A stretch of 64,000 bases of DNA, from contig CM073590.1 of the NCBI GenBank assembly GCA_037074705.1, positions 116,518,100 through 116,582,099 of the forward strand, given 5' to 3'. The notes under the pieces were generated by a model that had not been told where the DNA came from, searched no databases, and was given only the letters and a program-made list of their open reading frames with translations. Position numbers and translations under genes: made by a program. Numbering within the stretch: position 1 is the first letter of the stretch; each line of letters starts with the position of its first letter. Source of the DNA: Zhengitettix transpicula (lineage: Eukaryota > Arthropoda > Insecta > Orthoptera > Tetrigidae). Of the stretch, positions 32,731 to 45,269 are shown one piece after another.

Positions 32731-33026
32731 TTACTTTTTAAACGAACATCACAGAGGTGATTTTTAAGCTATTTGTTTCAGTTTACAACTTGGGAGAGTG
32801 TTATTAATTTACACAAAATTCTAAATGTAAAAATAGATACAGACGATTCCAATTGTGAAGATCTTCTGTAGAAATAGTCCCAATGAACGTGTAGCAATGT
32901 GAGATTGAGTTCTGAACAGGAATTCAAATGTATTAAATAATCACTTTGGCAAAAACTTCACAGTTGTAGCATGAAATCAGGCAAATATACTAAACATTTT
33001 AGTATGTTATTGACTAAATTTTTAAG

Positions 33027-33120
33027 GCTTGTTTAGGGAGTTAATAAAGGACAAAAGATCGAGTCGAAATTATTTTCGAAAAGTGGCCAAGTTGGCATTT
33101 TACGTAAGAGCTAAAATTCA
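33027..33120 (+). repeat. ~95-bp repeat, copy A (partner at 35938-36030)
   Basis: Shares 'gagttaataaaggacaaaa', 'atcgagtcgaaattatttt' and 'aagttggcattttacgtaag' with the second copy 2.9 kb downstream, differing at only a handful of positions. No open frame is required for the match. The unit is not in any of the other repeat families here. Confidence 0.85.
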
Positions 33121-33457
33121 TTGAATTTTACTCGTGTCTATAACTTATTTAAAATTAAAATGGAAACTTAGCAATAGTATTTTTAGTTCTACTAGTGGGA
33201 TCTGCGAATACTTTTAATTGCAAACCGCGTGTTTACTGATCTTGGATGGTGGAGGAGCAGCCATTTCTCAATTCCTCGTAATGCTCAGCAATATTCAAAG
33301 ATTCTGCATTTCGTGATGCCCAGTTGCATCATGTTTATATATGTCTGCAATTCTTCTGTTACTACAAAGCAATGCTGACTTTTTTCATGCAGAAGTTGTT
33401 ACGAAACGCAATAAGATCTGCCGAAAGTAAATTTTGCCTAGCTGTACTTGTTTACAG

Positions 33458-33667
33458 AATATAACCTTCACAGATGTATTGAAGAAGAGAATCGGAAAAG
33501 TATTTGATGAGGAGACGACATTTCCGAGTGCCTTCTTGCTGAGAAGAGCACTTAAACTACCAATCCTGCGCCTTCAGTGCCACCGAAGATCGGAAATACA
33601 CAAGACTCAAATATCCATGCTACTCACCTCATTGTATTTAAGGAAAGATGTATTTATGTACGCTTGA
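33458..33667 (+). other. Candidate exon, unrecognised
   Basis: 'tagctgtacttgtttacag' ends at 33457, and the frame stays open in phase 0 for 69 codons (NITFTDVLKKRIGKVFDEET..., LRRALKLPILRLQCHRRSEI) to TGA at 33665-33667. Codons and composition look more coding-like than most frames in the window. I do not recognise the family. It could be a terminal exon. Confidence 0.3.
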
Positions 33668-34482
33668 AAGTAAATTTTCAGCTTACGTTATCAATTATTT
33701 CGCTTTAGAATTGGAGATACAAAGCGCAGATGCTATTATTTTCCAATATTTAACTATTTTATGAGTAAACATGGCAGTCATAATTTATTAAATTAAATAG
33801 TACTTTTGTCTATAATGTTTATATACAGAAAAATGACTGAAAGGGTTTTAACTGAAGTTGTAAATTACTTAGGCTAAAGTAATCTCTAATCCACAGTTAA
33901 AGATATTAAAATATGAATTTCTGTCTGTCCAATTTACTTTTAATTTTATGGGGATTATTAGTTGTAGGTAAACAAAGTTTTTGTGTAAAAAGTAGGCGAC
34001 AAAATAGCCTTGTACAGCCAAGAAGTAACATAAAAATTAAATCAGAATACTCGACAAATACTTGACTAATTTTTGTGTCAAAACATAACCCTAACGTTAA
34101 TGACCGTGCAAAATGTTTCAAATACAGTTTGAAATATGGAAACACAGATATAGAAATTAAAACGTTAACCTACAGAATGATGGTATTATGATCCCAACCC
34201 CTTCATTTTCAACGTTTTAAGTCAAAAGCGCATTCAATTCATTATAGAAGAACACTCTGAATTTATTATTATTATTATTAAGCTATTACTGGGCATTTGC
34301 CCGGTGGTAGCTATATCAACAAAAATAACATAATGCAAAAATTACATATATACAAATATAACATATATAACCTTATATGGGTAAAATAAACCAACCGTTT
34401 TTGTAAAGTTTATTATTTACCTGAAAAAAAAGGAACTCATTCCACCCTCCCCCCTTTTTTTTCATTGCACTTCGCTTTATTA
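33668..34482. other. Intergenic AT-rich DNA
   Basis: Contains an (ATT)n-like run at 34264-34280 followed by 'ctattactgggcatttgccc', which may be the tail and 3' end of a non-LTR element. Otherwise nothing recognised. Confidence 0.4.
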
Positions 34483-34854
34483 TTTGATACTAGCTGAGTG
34501 CCGGTGTTTCCCCTTTAATTATTAATATTAACCCGAAACTGTATTTAATTCTACATTAATATTTGGTCAAGAAGTGATTTTACTGTCTTATGCCGAGAGA
34601 ATAGTAATTTCATCAACAGCCCATCCACGGTGCTATAAAATACATTGAATTTATTGCATTAATGCCAACAAACATACCTTCGAATTTAATCTTAAATATA
34701 CATTTTTAGTATTGCAGGATCTAATTGTACCTCAGTCGTCAGATATTACGAAAGTTAAAATTGATGAAATTGTTAGCGACATTCACAAGGTAAACAAATG
34801 GTCACCATATTGGAGTCACTAATAAAATCAACTTACACTTTCTGCAGGGATAGT

Positions 34855-35030
34855 AAAGTTTTTAGTACTGTTTTTTATTATCATTCGATGGATGGATATA
34901 ATTATACTTTTTATTCAATTTCTGCTTTATTTCATTACGGAAAAAGGAACTATTTCCTTTGTTCGTTGCGCAATAACATCTTTCTCTCGCATGTTCTGTG
35001 ACGTCAATCTTTACACTTTTGCAATCAAAT
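34855..35030 (+). repeat. Direct duplication within the RTE-like remnant, copy A
   Basis: 'attatactttttattcaat' followed by 'tttatttcattacg' and 'aaaaggaactattt', then 'gttg.gcaat' and 'gtgacgtca', recur in the same order at 35290-35470. Confidence 0.7.
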
Positions 35031-35289
35031 ATGTGAAATTATGATATGCACATATAACAAATATTTTTCATGAATATTACTTGAAAGAATTCGTCAGGTT
35101 TAGCGCATTAAAATCTTTTAAATTATAATGATTAACAAATATTAGGTAATGATTTCACCAGCATTATATGTCTTCTCCAGTACATACAAAATTGGACAAA
35201 ATCATGGTACGCGCCATATTTATGTCATGCCAGTCACTTAAAAGTCAATTTATTTAAAAGAAAGTGAGTTCCATAGATCGTATAATATT

Positions 35290-35470
35290 TCGTACGGTTG
35301 TTTATCATTATTCTATGGAGTATTGCTAGATAAAATTATACTTTTTATTCAATCAAAATATTTCTGATTTATTTCATTACGATAAAAGGAACTATTTACT
35401 TCGTTGTGCAATATCGTCGCGTAGTAACGTCTCTTTCGCGAGTGCGGTGACGTCATGATTTCTTGACGCG
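35290..35470 (+). repeat. Direct duplication within the RTE-like remnant, copy B
   Basis: Same blocks as copy A about 440 bp upstream, with small insertions. The two copies have diverged clearly, so the duplication is old or predates the insertion. Confidence 0.7.
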
Positions 35471-35937
35471 CATTAATTTAACTCAAAATGATCACATTAT
35501 TTAAGTATAATTGTTTCCACCCTTATATTACTGGTTTCCCCACCCCCACAGTACCGTTTCTCGTCGTTTGAAGAATATGTGTACCAATTATTGTTTCAAT
35601 CTGTCCGCGCGTTTAAATGTGTATAGAGATTAACGTAAAAACATACAAATATACATAATTTTTTGTTATATAGATTTATTCTCACATAAATCACTTCACT
35701 TATTTGTTTTCCACGCTGACCAGATAGAGAATAATAAGGGTAATAAGAAATATATAATATACCCCATGATTATTGTATTTTTCTTAGCTTACGTCTAAAC
35801 TGATCAGCGCTATTCGGAAAAGTCGTCAGTAATACTGCAGGCAATGAATTCCAGTCCAGAATTTATCTATTAACAAATTAATATTTTCCAACGACTGTGT
35901 GTTACCCTTTTTCATTAATTTTGAATGACTATTTTTA

Positions 35938-36030
35938 AGACTTGTTTAGAGAGTTAATAAAGGACAAAAATCGAGTCGAAATTATTTTCTAAAAGTGACC
36001 AAGTTGGCATTTTACGTAAGAGATAATTTT
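35938..36030 (+). repeat. ~95-bp repeat, copy B (partner at 33027-33120)
   Basis: Near-identical to copy A. Immediately to the right is 'aatttctttccaggccgg' and the 3' end of a CR1/L2-like remnant on the minus strand, so the repeat may mark an insertion boundary. Confidence 0.85.
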
Positions 36031-36039
36031 AATTTCTTT

Positions 36040-37075
36040 CCAGGCCGGTTCACCTGTATAAGATTCAGCAATGATTATAGATCAATGAACATAGACTGTT
36101 AGGATCCCAACAAGTTGTCCCATATGGCCAGTGGCCAGTGATCTGTAAGCAGATATCTTAGTTTTCCTCGTACTTCTCCTTAAAACCCTATTTACAAAAT
36201 GTAGCTCCCTCCACCCTTTACCTGCGACTTCGCTTACTTGATTTCCCCAATTTAGATCCTTCCTAATCGTGGTTCCAAGGTATTTGCAACTGTTTTATTC
36301 CGTTACAACTTCATTCCCCACTTTATACGTAACTGGAGGAACATATTTCTTTTTTTGTAAAGACAATTTCCTTACTCTTTGTTGAATTTTCTTGCATTTT
36401 ATTTCTAACTGATCATTCGTAAATTTTTTCCAGGTCAGCCTGAAGAGTCCGAGCATACTCCTATTTCCTTATAAACCATACAATCGTCGGCAAACAGTTT
36501 AATATGTGAATTTATACCCATGGTTAGATCATTTATGTACGCAAGAAACATGAGTGGACCGATCACAATCCCCTGACGTAATTTTAACAGAGTCGTTTTG
36601 TCATATACGCGAACTCGGAGTGTACGTTCTTTTAAAAATTCGCGAATCCAATTCAGTACCCTAATATCTATCCCTGAATCTTTTAACTGGAACTACAATC
36701 GAATTTCTCCATTCTTCTGGAATATCAGAATTATTTATGGATGTTTCAAACTGACGTATCAGGTAAGAACTCATGGCTTCCCCTCCTCATTGTAGTACTT
36801 CTGAAATCCCATTCGGACCAACTGACTTGTGATACTTAAGTTTACTAATATTTTTACGAATATTACTAGCTTCGATTTTGAAAACAGATGTAGCTCTATA
36901 ATTGACCCAAGTTAGTAATTCTACCTTTTCCCCAAATACCGTGGCGAAGTAGCCTGCGAATCTGTTGGCTATAACTAATTCGTCCAGTTCGAGGGTGCTA
37001 CCTACTCCTTAAAGAGACGGAGCAACACTCCTACCAATTTTACGTTTTCGAATATACTTTTAACATCCATTATAC
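36040..37075 (-). pseudogene. CR1/L2-like non-LTR reverse transcriptase remnant
   Basis: On the minus strand, in several frames, pieces of a reverse transcriptase occur in the correct order. SKLKYHKSVGPNGI lies near 36800. WIREFLKERTLRVRVYDK lies near 36600-36650. GIVIGPLMFLAYINDLTMGI runs into HIKLFADDC (36481-36575), the catalytic FADD. SCKYLGTTIRKDLNWG (near 36240-36290) is the thumb block. The C-terminal piece reads ELHFVNRVL. Many frameshifts and stops, and the segment between the first and second pieces is partly deleted. The endonuclease domain is absent. The clade is judged from the YINDL/IKLFADDC style. Confidence 0.75.
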
Positions 37076-38435
37076 ATAATTAGTCTGTTCAGAGAGAGTC
37101 GATATCATGTATAAAACGAGAGTTGAGTTGAGTTGGAACGCGATCCTCTGAATTTGGTTGTTGCCAGTGTTTTATGAAACATTGCAGTGAAGTACGAGTA
37201 ATTTGATATTATAAAATGTTAATAAACAAACAACAATTAGCATAGTATCCATTTTATAAAGTACTCGTATGTACACCATTATAATAACTCTCAGTGGTCA
37301 AGGTAATTTATTTCAATATAATACAATACTCTTTTTTGAAAACGGAAAATAAGTCATCGACCCCATTTACAGCACAATTAAAGCTTGTGAAATTATGAGA
37401 AGCAGATGAGAAAGCAGTTAGTATTTTTGAAAGTAGTATATTGAGAAGCATATTTGGAACAGTCAGAGAGGGAAATCACTGGAGGGAAAGATACATTTAA
37501 GAAACATAAATTATTTAATGAACGGATATTGTTAAATATATTAAGATTGGCAGATTTTACTGATCAGGATGGATAACAACAGGACTGTTAGAAAATCTTT
37601 AATATTAAACCAAAAGTGACAAGACAAGTTCGACGTCATAAACTGAGGTGGGAAGATGGAGTGTACATAATATTAAAACGTTGCAAATGAAGAATTGGTG
37701 GACTGTTCATCGCTCGTCCGCATATAACACGACACCGAGATATGAACGACCCGTTGAACAATAGACCAGTGAGTCTATTACACAACAAAAGGTACATCTG
37801 CTTGTGAACTTGACGGGGAAAATACATACTCTGCATATGAATATAATGATCAATGTTCTTTACCCAAAAAGAAGAAATTGACTTTAGAAATTACAAGCGA
37901 CGATAGAAGCTGAAAATAATTTTTTTTTCACATTAATATCTACTAATAATGAATCAGAAATGAGAGCATCCGTCTGTTTAACGATTCTGTCATCGTAAGA
38001 AGCGTCACTATTTATTTATACTGTCACTATTACTTTGCGACGCTTCTGTTATTCTGAAGTACCACGACGCATCTACCTTTCTGTCACTCTTTCTCCCTCC
38101 CGCACTCATTCATTCATACTTTACGGACATAATTTACTCCGATAAAAGTTTTATAATCATTCATAAAAATGAAGTTCTTAACAATATAATTAAAATATTA
38201 AAAAATTAGTTAATAGTAAATAAATGTTTTCTGAATATAGTACTAGTAATTCGACGTTATATGAGCTTTAGATGCACGAAGTCGCAAGGAATTGGATAAT
38301 CGTGAATAAAACTAAACAAATGTTGAAAATTATTATCAGAAAACGTATAATAGATACAGATAATTGAGCGCAGTAAATTGTTTCATAAAATAGCATTTCT
38401 AGGTGTGGAGGTGGATGGGGCTTGCATTTTAAAAA
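37076..38435. other. Intergenic AT-rich DNA
   Basis: Nothing recognised. The ~66-codon minus-strand frame at 37636-37836 has no motif. Confidence 0.5.
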
Positions 38436-38439
38436 TACT

Positions 38440-38820
38440 CGGTAACGGTCGATAAATAGTTTACGTGGTCCCTCATTCTGATAGTCTAGCTCTCGATGTT
38501 GTGCGTTATTTTAACCCGTAACGGCATGAGAGGAGGACACTTCTGAAGTATTTGTTCACTGACCGTAACATGCTTTAGGTTGAAATTTCTCAACACACTA
38601 ATTAATAACTTAATTTAAATAAGAAACATGTAAACTAATATATATAAATTATTGAATAATTTATTAATATTAATTACGCTTTATTTATTAATAAAACGAG
38701 ATTCAGAAAAGTGACCCATCGGGATATTGACCTGTCTGGAAAACGACCCAACAGGATATTGACTCGTCGAGCAAACGTCAGTCGGTATAATATCGTCGGG
38801 TAAAATGACGAAAATAGTAA
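38440..38820 (-). repeat. Dispersed repeat Rp3, copy A (partner near 58.1-58.27 kb)
   Basis: On the minus strand at 38700-38810 are 'cccgacgatattataccgac', 'tgacgtttgctcgac' and 'caatatc' units that repeat roughly every 30-40 bp. Matching 'cccgacgaaattatcccgat' and 'gacgtttacc' units lie on the plus strand at 58.11-58.19 kb. Around 38500 and 58260 both loci also share 'aaccc.taacggcat.agagg'. Old and decayed. Confidence 0.45.
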
Positions 38821-39367
38821 TTTTTTAAATAAATTACATATCGAGTGTGTGGTCACCTGAGCACCTCCATTTCGCGCCCATCTTTCTCATTTGCACTGAC
38901 ACGTTAATTTATTATGCAACATAGACGAACTTTGTCGCTACTCGCATAAATGAATAATAATATAGAAATGTCTGGCGATTTACATTTCTGTACGGTCGCC
39001 CTACTTTCGTGGAAATAGTGCGTGATATAACGGCATAGTCTTCGGCACGGCAGTAGGACGTTGACCAGCAAATATTGAACTTACGTCAGACGAGACAACT
39101 TTCCATTAATCCAGCGATCAGGTCGTTGGCCCACTCGAGGGAAAGTCAGCCTTACTCGCCTTGACCATGGTGCGTCCGCGAAACCCGACCAGAGCAACGA
39201 ACGCAGCAGGACGAATAGCTTCAGGCAGCTTGAACCTGGTATCCAGAACAGCAATTGTAACAGCATTTAAATTTATTTTATGTAGATATCGCGTAATAAA
39301 TTTGTGTGGAAACTTATTATCTGCCCAAGTCTACCAATGTATTAATTATCCCTGTGAACGGACATAT
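38821..39367. other. Intergenic DNA with a GC-richer patch
   Basis: A GC-richer patch (39040-39260) contains 'cttgaccatggtgcgtccgc', a start codon in good context. It opens a 71-codon frame (from 39161), with 'gaacctggtatcc' as a weak donor. A first exon is possible but unsupported by any homology. Confidence 0.25.
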
Positions 39368-39870
39368 TTTTTTTAGACCAACAGGCCACATGAGGGTAAT
39401 CCATATGGTGGCAACTACCCTTTAATAGCATAGAAAGGGATTGAAAAGGGGGATGCGGAAGAGAATAGGAAGGTAGCCAAAGGTTAACTACGGCCCACGG
39501 GCTATAGTGTAAGGATCCTACCCGGCATTCGCCAATAAAGTGATGCAGGGAAAGCCTAGAAAACCTGCATCAGGTAGGTCGGGCATTGTTACGAGTCCCA
39601 CGTCCTTCCGATGGCGGGAGAGAGGTTTGATGTGGGGGCGCAGCATTCCCTTCTCCATGTTTCGACCAGTTTAGGAGGCAGCTGGCCGATTGCTCCAATG
39701 TGAATAGCGGACAACTCTTACCGTATGCCCAGGGTCTGTGACCCCTGAACATACACCTCTCAAAACAGGTCAAGGTGCCCCGGCTTGTGGGAACCGTAGT
39801 TCAAAAACGGAGTGAGTAAAGTGCATCCCCACAGGTAGCCCTCTCCGTCTCTCCAGAAAGGTTCACATTA
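39368..39870 (-). repeat. Rp1 retroposon, near full-length copy
   Basis: Starts with the T-run complement of the A-tail ('attttttttagaccaacagg') and extends to 'caggtagccctctccgtctc', so it is almost as complete as the copy at 640-1160. Small indels break the recurrent frame (for example 'aggtcgggcattgttacgag'), leaving a 67-codon hybrid frame at 39570-39773. Confidence 0.8.
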
Positions 39871-42440
39871 CGGACATCTTTATTCATATTTCACGTATGA
39901 AGCACTCACTACGTTATTTAACTTAAACTTAATCCTCAGTTTTTTTTCTATGGACTTTCAATTGTGTTCATTGAAGACGTAAATTCATTGATGATTCAAA
40001 TTGATAATATGATCTATGTTTCGCAGATCCTTGTTTCACGAAACGGACAATAAACGTTGAATAAAATTTATTTACTATTTTAACATGGAATATGTTTTTA
40101 TTTATGACTGCGGACATTTCAACAATTTGCATATTTTTAATTCTAAACAAATTCCTTAGGTACTTTTCGCCAGGTTAGCGGCGTGGAGCCGTGGATCCCA
40201 TTGTTCCAGGAACACTTTATGCAATCTTCTTCGTCGCTGATCAGTTGCGGTCGCAACGCTTCTGAGTTTCTAGTCAATACACGGCAGCAATTATTGTTAC
40301 ATTCCTTGGAAGCAAAACCGTAGTACACGATGCTTTATATATCCCACCTGGATCATAACACAATTTTTATAAATACACACAAATATTTGTATATTCTTCT
40401 TAGTACTTTCCTTTTTACGATTTTCGTACCATTTTTCATGACCGGTAACAAATTTGAAAAGGCCAATGTTGATGACTAGCTAATTGGTGACGAACAAATA
40501 ATACAAACGTGAACACCCACTGAATTTTTATTCTTTCACCAAAGCTTTATGTTGTTTTTTTCACCTTCCGGATGGAATGCAAATGTCGTGTGGTGGATAC
40601 CGGACTACAATTAAGTTGCTCAGACACTTCTTCAAGACTCGGTAGCCTACCTTATTGTCCGGAAACACACAAATAAAAGTTGCGATCATTTTTCGTTTTG
40701 AACTTACGCCACTGTAATCCTTCCCGTAGACGATACAACCGTTTAAATTCGTCTACTTAATTTGGTCTCTTACTTAATATGTCTAAAATATGTTTTGTTT
40801 TCACTTAACAATTCATACATATTATTTAGTTCGAAGAAATCTAAATAACCTCACTAAATGCGCAATTTTAATAACAATTAACAATACGAAAACAAGCAAC
40901 GTAATATGTATTACATAAATGATACCGAATTTTAATGGGGATATGAATAATTTAATAAAAGTCTTCCTTAATTCAAAGAGCTTTAAAAATTATAATAGAT
41001 TTTTCTAAACCTCAAAAATAACTTTTGTTCTTGAATTCAAAGACTAATTCATATAGGAAATTTCAATTCAATCACTTATTGTGAGTTTCAAATTTTTAAA
41101 GAAGAAAAATCGAATTTAGGATCTCGTAAAACAAATTAAATAAACGATCAAATGGACCGTAGCTGCATTAGCTTTCACAAATATTTATTTTATCCTTAAT
41201 TATTTACTATATTATTACGTCCAGTATATATGATCACATCATTAGCTATTGCAACTCACATATCAGGGTGTATCCTTCATAAGTCTCTCTCCCTATGTGT
41301 GTGTGTACTATTAAGCTTTCCCAACTTACTATCTCCAGTTCCCGCATTAATATTTATAATCTCTTGACACTTTCAATTTTTAGCTGACATGGTTTATCTA
41401 CCAAGATCAGGTTCCGAAACACTTCCTCGGCTGTGATAAACTAGGATAATATCAAATTCTCTTTTTTGACACCGTTTACTGAACTTCAAATTCTTTTTAT
41501 CTTCATTCGTTTACATAAAGTGTCCTGGATATTTTGTATGAGGTCAGTGCCTGAGATTTTCCTGAATAGCGTCTGCCAGGCTGGAGTCTGAACTCCTTTT
41601 CTCTGTAGCGAAGGATCTGGTGCGTCTGGGTGGCGCCACTTTACTACCTGAGAAAATCGCCGTCTCGCTGTTTCTAGCCTCTGAAAATTTACTGTACGTC
41701 GTCGCTCTGTCACACAGTTAAATCCACTTGCTGCGTAATTGTAGTTTAAATGAAAAAAAAATGAGACAAATACGAGCTTTAAAAAGGTTCATTTCCCAGA
41801 CATTTTTAATCATCAACATATGTAACATATCATCTTTACTCTCTTTAAAGTGAAATAATTCAATACGCGACTTGTTCAAGCTCTTTAAAACTTTCTTTCC
41901 CTTAAATATACATACAGATATATGTTAGTTGTTAGTAGATTATTTTAGATTCTCTAGCGGTTTTCATTGTAAACCTAGCTTCTAGGTGATTTGTCGTTTA
42001 TGATTTTTCGTAACGCAAATCTGTGACTTCTTCTGATGTAGCTTGTTGGTTTCTTGTTCTTTTTAGCATGCATACTCTACGTCAGAAAAATTGAGTGACT
42101 TTTCCTGTAATTCAACAAGCGATATATTTTGGTACGGGATTCATATTCGACTATTATTTGTTATGAAAGAAAATAGCTCCTCCAATAACAAGAGGTCTAA
42201 CAATCAATGAACTTTTCACACAGTTTGTCAATTAGAATATTCATTTGCCCTTATTCCAAGTATAAGCATCATTAATACCCGGAAAATACTACCATTAACT
42301 TAGAAAATACTGTGGTCTACAACATATGAATTGCGAGTCTTGGTCTAATTTATGTGTTGTTAAGAATTAAATCTAAACTAAATATAGTCAAAAATAATAT
42401 ATCTATTATAAATCAATGAACAGATAAAATTCAGAAATAA
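39871..42440. other. Intergenic AT-rich DNA
   Basis: 2.5 kb with no recognised gene. Two small GC-elevated patches at 40150-40330 (minus frame 61 codons) and 41500-41720 (minus frame 75 codons, RLETARRRFSQVVKWRHPDA) have no recognised homolog. The second has an acceptor-like 'taaattttcag' on the minus strand and could be an exon. Confidence 0.4.
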
Positions 42441-42444
42441 TTTA

Positions 42445-43215
42445 TTAATAATAAAATCATACAGATTAATACAACGTTTCGACCCTACTATAGGACTTCA
42501 TGAAATGTACAATTAATCTAAAAATAATTTTCATACATTGCTAAATTCTTCTATAAATTTTTGATAAATATTGAAGTTATATAAATAAATTTTTAATAGA
42601 ATTTTGATACATTTACAATTATTTTCAAGTCAGATAAATATATTAATTAATATCTTAAATAATCATCAATTGTGAATGGTATTTGAATAAATCGATGATT
42701 AAATGCGCATTACATCTCTTATCGGTTTAAAGGTAATTTGTAAAGTATCAACAACTGAAATTTCTCAAGTTTTGCTTGTTGAGTTAACTGTCTTGCATTC
42801 AGGGATTTTTACTGCCTTTTAAAATTATTCTTTTAAATTATCTATTGTCTGAAATTTTCAAATCCTCTTCACTTTCTTTCTGATAAGTATATTTATAGAA
42901 GTAATGTATCAGGTTTTTCACACTTTCCATCCGGCTTTGTGTATATTTTCGATAATTGATTTTAAGTTTATTCTCCCAGTAGATTAATTAAAAGGGCCTG
43001 CCGATATTTATACATGTCTGGGAGATTTGCCGTTATAAATTGTTTATATATAAATATATTGCGTTATTTCTAAAAACTTTAAATATGGTACGGGTACATA
43101 GTTTTTAATAAATTCATTTAATTTGTTGATTTATAAATTACAGTCTATTTAAGAATAATTTGTATGACTCATATAATTTTAACAAACTTAAAAGACTGTT
43201 CTTCATCAGGATCTT
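42445..43215 (-). other. Possible decayed Penelope-like piece
   Basis: On the minus strand, 'cctgatgaagaacagtc' (ending at about 43209 on the plus strand) and 'gtcgaaacgttg' (near 42480) are like the boxes of the Penelope terminal motif. The frame between them is broken and gives only vague similarity, so no coding call is made. Confidence 0.2.
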
Positions 43216-44621
43216 TGTTAGTATTGTATAAGGAAAAGTGAAAATCAGTGAGAATATGATTTAGTAACACAAATATATATACTTGAATTGTCCAAACTTA
43301 ACGTCGAAGGATGGAGTCTTCAAACGATACCTTGCGGAAGAGCTACAGTAGCCAATGTACACACAGAAGTCGGTCTGAATTTCTTCTCACATCCCGACAA
43401 TCGAACGTTTTTTAGAAAGGTGACTTCATTCCTCTTGTGGTCATAATCCAATTGCCGTTTTGAAACCATAATTTCCTTCCCTAACAGTTCTCCAAACAAT
43501 CAAAATGTTGGGGTTGGTGAAGAAACTAGGACTCTTTCATGCACAAATGTTAGTGGTTAATTTTTTTTTCGGCGGTGGTGTTTCTCAGTGATACCTAAGT
43601 ATACACCTGCTCTGCGTTACGGGAATTCCGAATAAATATTTCACGGACTCATGATGACTGATATAAAATAAAATAAAAATTTATTTAATTATCACGTTTG
43701 ACCAATCGTGTCAGATTTGCGACACCATCCAACGTTTCCGCGGATAATAGCGGCAAAGAATCCGAAAAATCTTGCGTTCATTAATAAAAAAAATTTAATA
43801 TTCATTCCAGAAATTAATTTGGTTGTAACAATATAGATATAGGACACCTGTATTAACCACTGATGCATTAATATTGATCATATAAATGTTTTATTAATTT
43901 TTTCATTCTGCCAAATTACTGTACAGTATATTATTTGTTTTATTTCGATGTACTCTGTACAAAATTTGGATTTCAATGAATCTATTTTATTAATTTATTA
44001 TATTCGAATATTTCAATTAAATAATAAATTTGAAACCTTATTTTGGCCTATTAATGAATAATTTTTGTAAAAGCATATTATTCAGGAAAAAATAATTTTT
44101 ATTAAAAAATTTACTAACGACGGCAACTCAAATTTTTGATTATTTTGAATTTTATTAAACAAAAACTGTGTAACAATATTCCGGTCTATTAAGAAATTAT
44201 AGAAAAATAACCTATTTAACGGAAGATACTATTCATAAATGTGTATTCAACAGTCTATATAAATATATGAACTTAATGAAAAAATATATAAAAAACGTCA
44301 GAATTAGATGAAGAATTTCTTATCTTCGAAGGATTTTTCCTTAATGAGATGATTATATATATATATATATATAAAATTAAATATGCACCTTTAATTTAAT
44401 ATAAAACTGTAAATATAGAAGTATAAATATTTATTGTATTTTTAAAGGTATTATATTTTTCGTATTCCTTCTATTTAATTCAAAGTTACTACATACTATA
44501 AAATTGCATGATGCTTAAATATTTAATTTTTTTCGATTTAACTTATGTTAGCGAATGACTTGCTTGTACTAAATAGTAGGATAATTTTCAAAGATCGAAG
44601 GCTTTCACGGTGTATTTGTTT
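43216..44621. other. Intergenic AT-rich DNA
   Basis: Contains a short (AT)n run at 44354-44372. Nothing else recognised. Confidence 0.5.
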
Positions 44622-44717
44622 CCACCCGGGTAATATAGTGATTGTAACGCGACGTCTTGACGGCTGTGCATTTGGTCGTCGAAACGTCGCGTTACAATCG
44701 CTGTTTTACCCGGGTGG
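44622..44717. repeat. Perfect-ended palindrome with 34-bp arms
   Basis: The left arm, 44622-44655 ('ccacccgggtaatatagtga' then 'ttgtaacgcgacgt'), and the right arm, 44684-44717, are inverted copies differing at only three or so positions. A 28-bp loop separates them. It contains 'gtcgtcgaaacgtcg', and the loop itself has local dyad symmetry. GC-rich in very AT-rich surroundings. Frames open on both strands across it are a consequence of the palindrome. Confidence 0.85.
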
Positions 44718-45265
44718 AATCCCGAGGACTTTTTCTTCGAGAATAATTTTAATTTATATTTGGAAAAGAGATTAATTGCATGTGATTTAGCAATGTTTTG
44801 CTGTTGTAAATCTTTAACATTCATATCTTAACGTTCATTTTTCCTATCTAATTGTAACGGAATTAACAAATAATGTAATCATGAGATTGAAAAATATTTA
44901 TTTATTTGTAGGTATTACACAGACTTTTGTCCAATTATATATTTTTAAAATGAATTTGCTACAATGATTATGATTACATTTTTACATAATAATTTAATGT
45001 TAGAAACAAGGAAATAATCTATAAGTACGAATTATCATTACAATAATATACAATAATTTATCATGTACCATGTAAAATATAATATAATAGGAGACACCAT
45101 AACAACTGTGAAACAGAATATAATAAAGCATAACAATATAATAATACGTAATGTAATTTGGTAATATAATATGTTTTGATTATATATAAGTATTCCTAGT
45201 TTGTAGACGTAAGATGAAGGGTGTGAAATAATTATTATCTGGGATTTAAGTAAATCAGATTTTCC
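44718..45265. other. Intergenic AT-rich DNA
   Basis: Nothing recognised. Confidence 0.5.
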
Positions 45266-45269
45266 ACAT

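Larger units (their letters stand above)
34485..35678 (+). mobile_element. RTE-like or related non-autonomous retroelement remnant
   Basis: The left end, 'gatactagctgagtgccgg', resembles the 'TAGCTGACCCGTG' start of insect RTE-type elements. The right end, 'ttgtttcaatctgtccgcgc' followed by 'acatacaaatatac' and 'ttttttgttatatagat', resembles their characteristic 3' tail. The interior has no reverse transcriptase and holds a ~175-bp direct duplication. Boundaries and class are by resemblance only. Confidence 0.45.

Noticed and set aside
44545..44824. Overlapping frames on both strands with similar peptides
   Set aside because: The similarity of the two peptides (IVTRR...) comes from the palindrome at 44622-44717.
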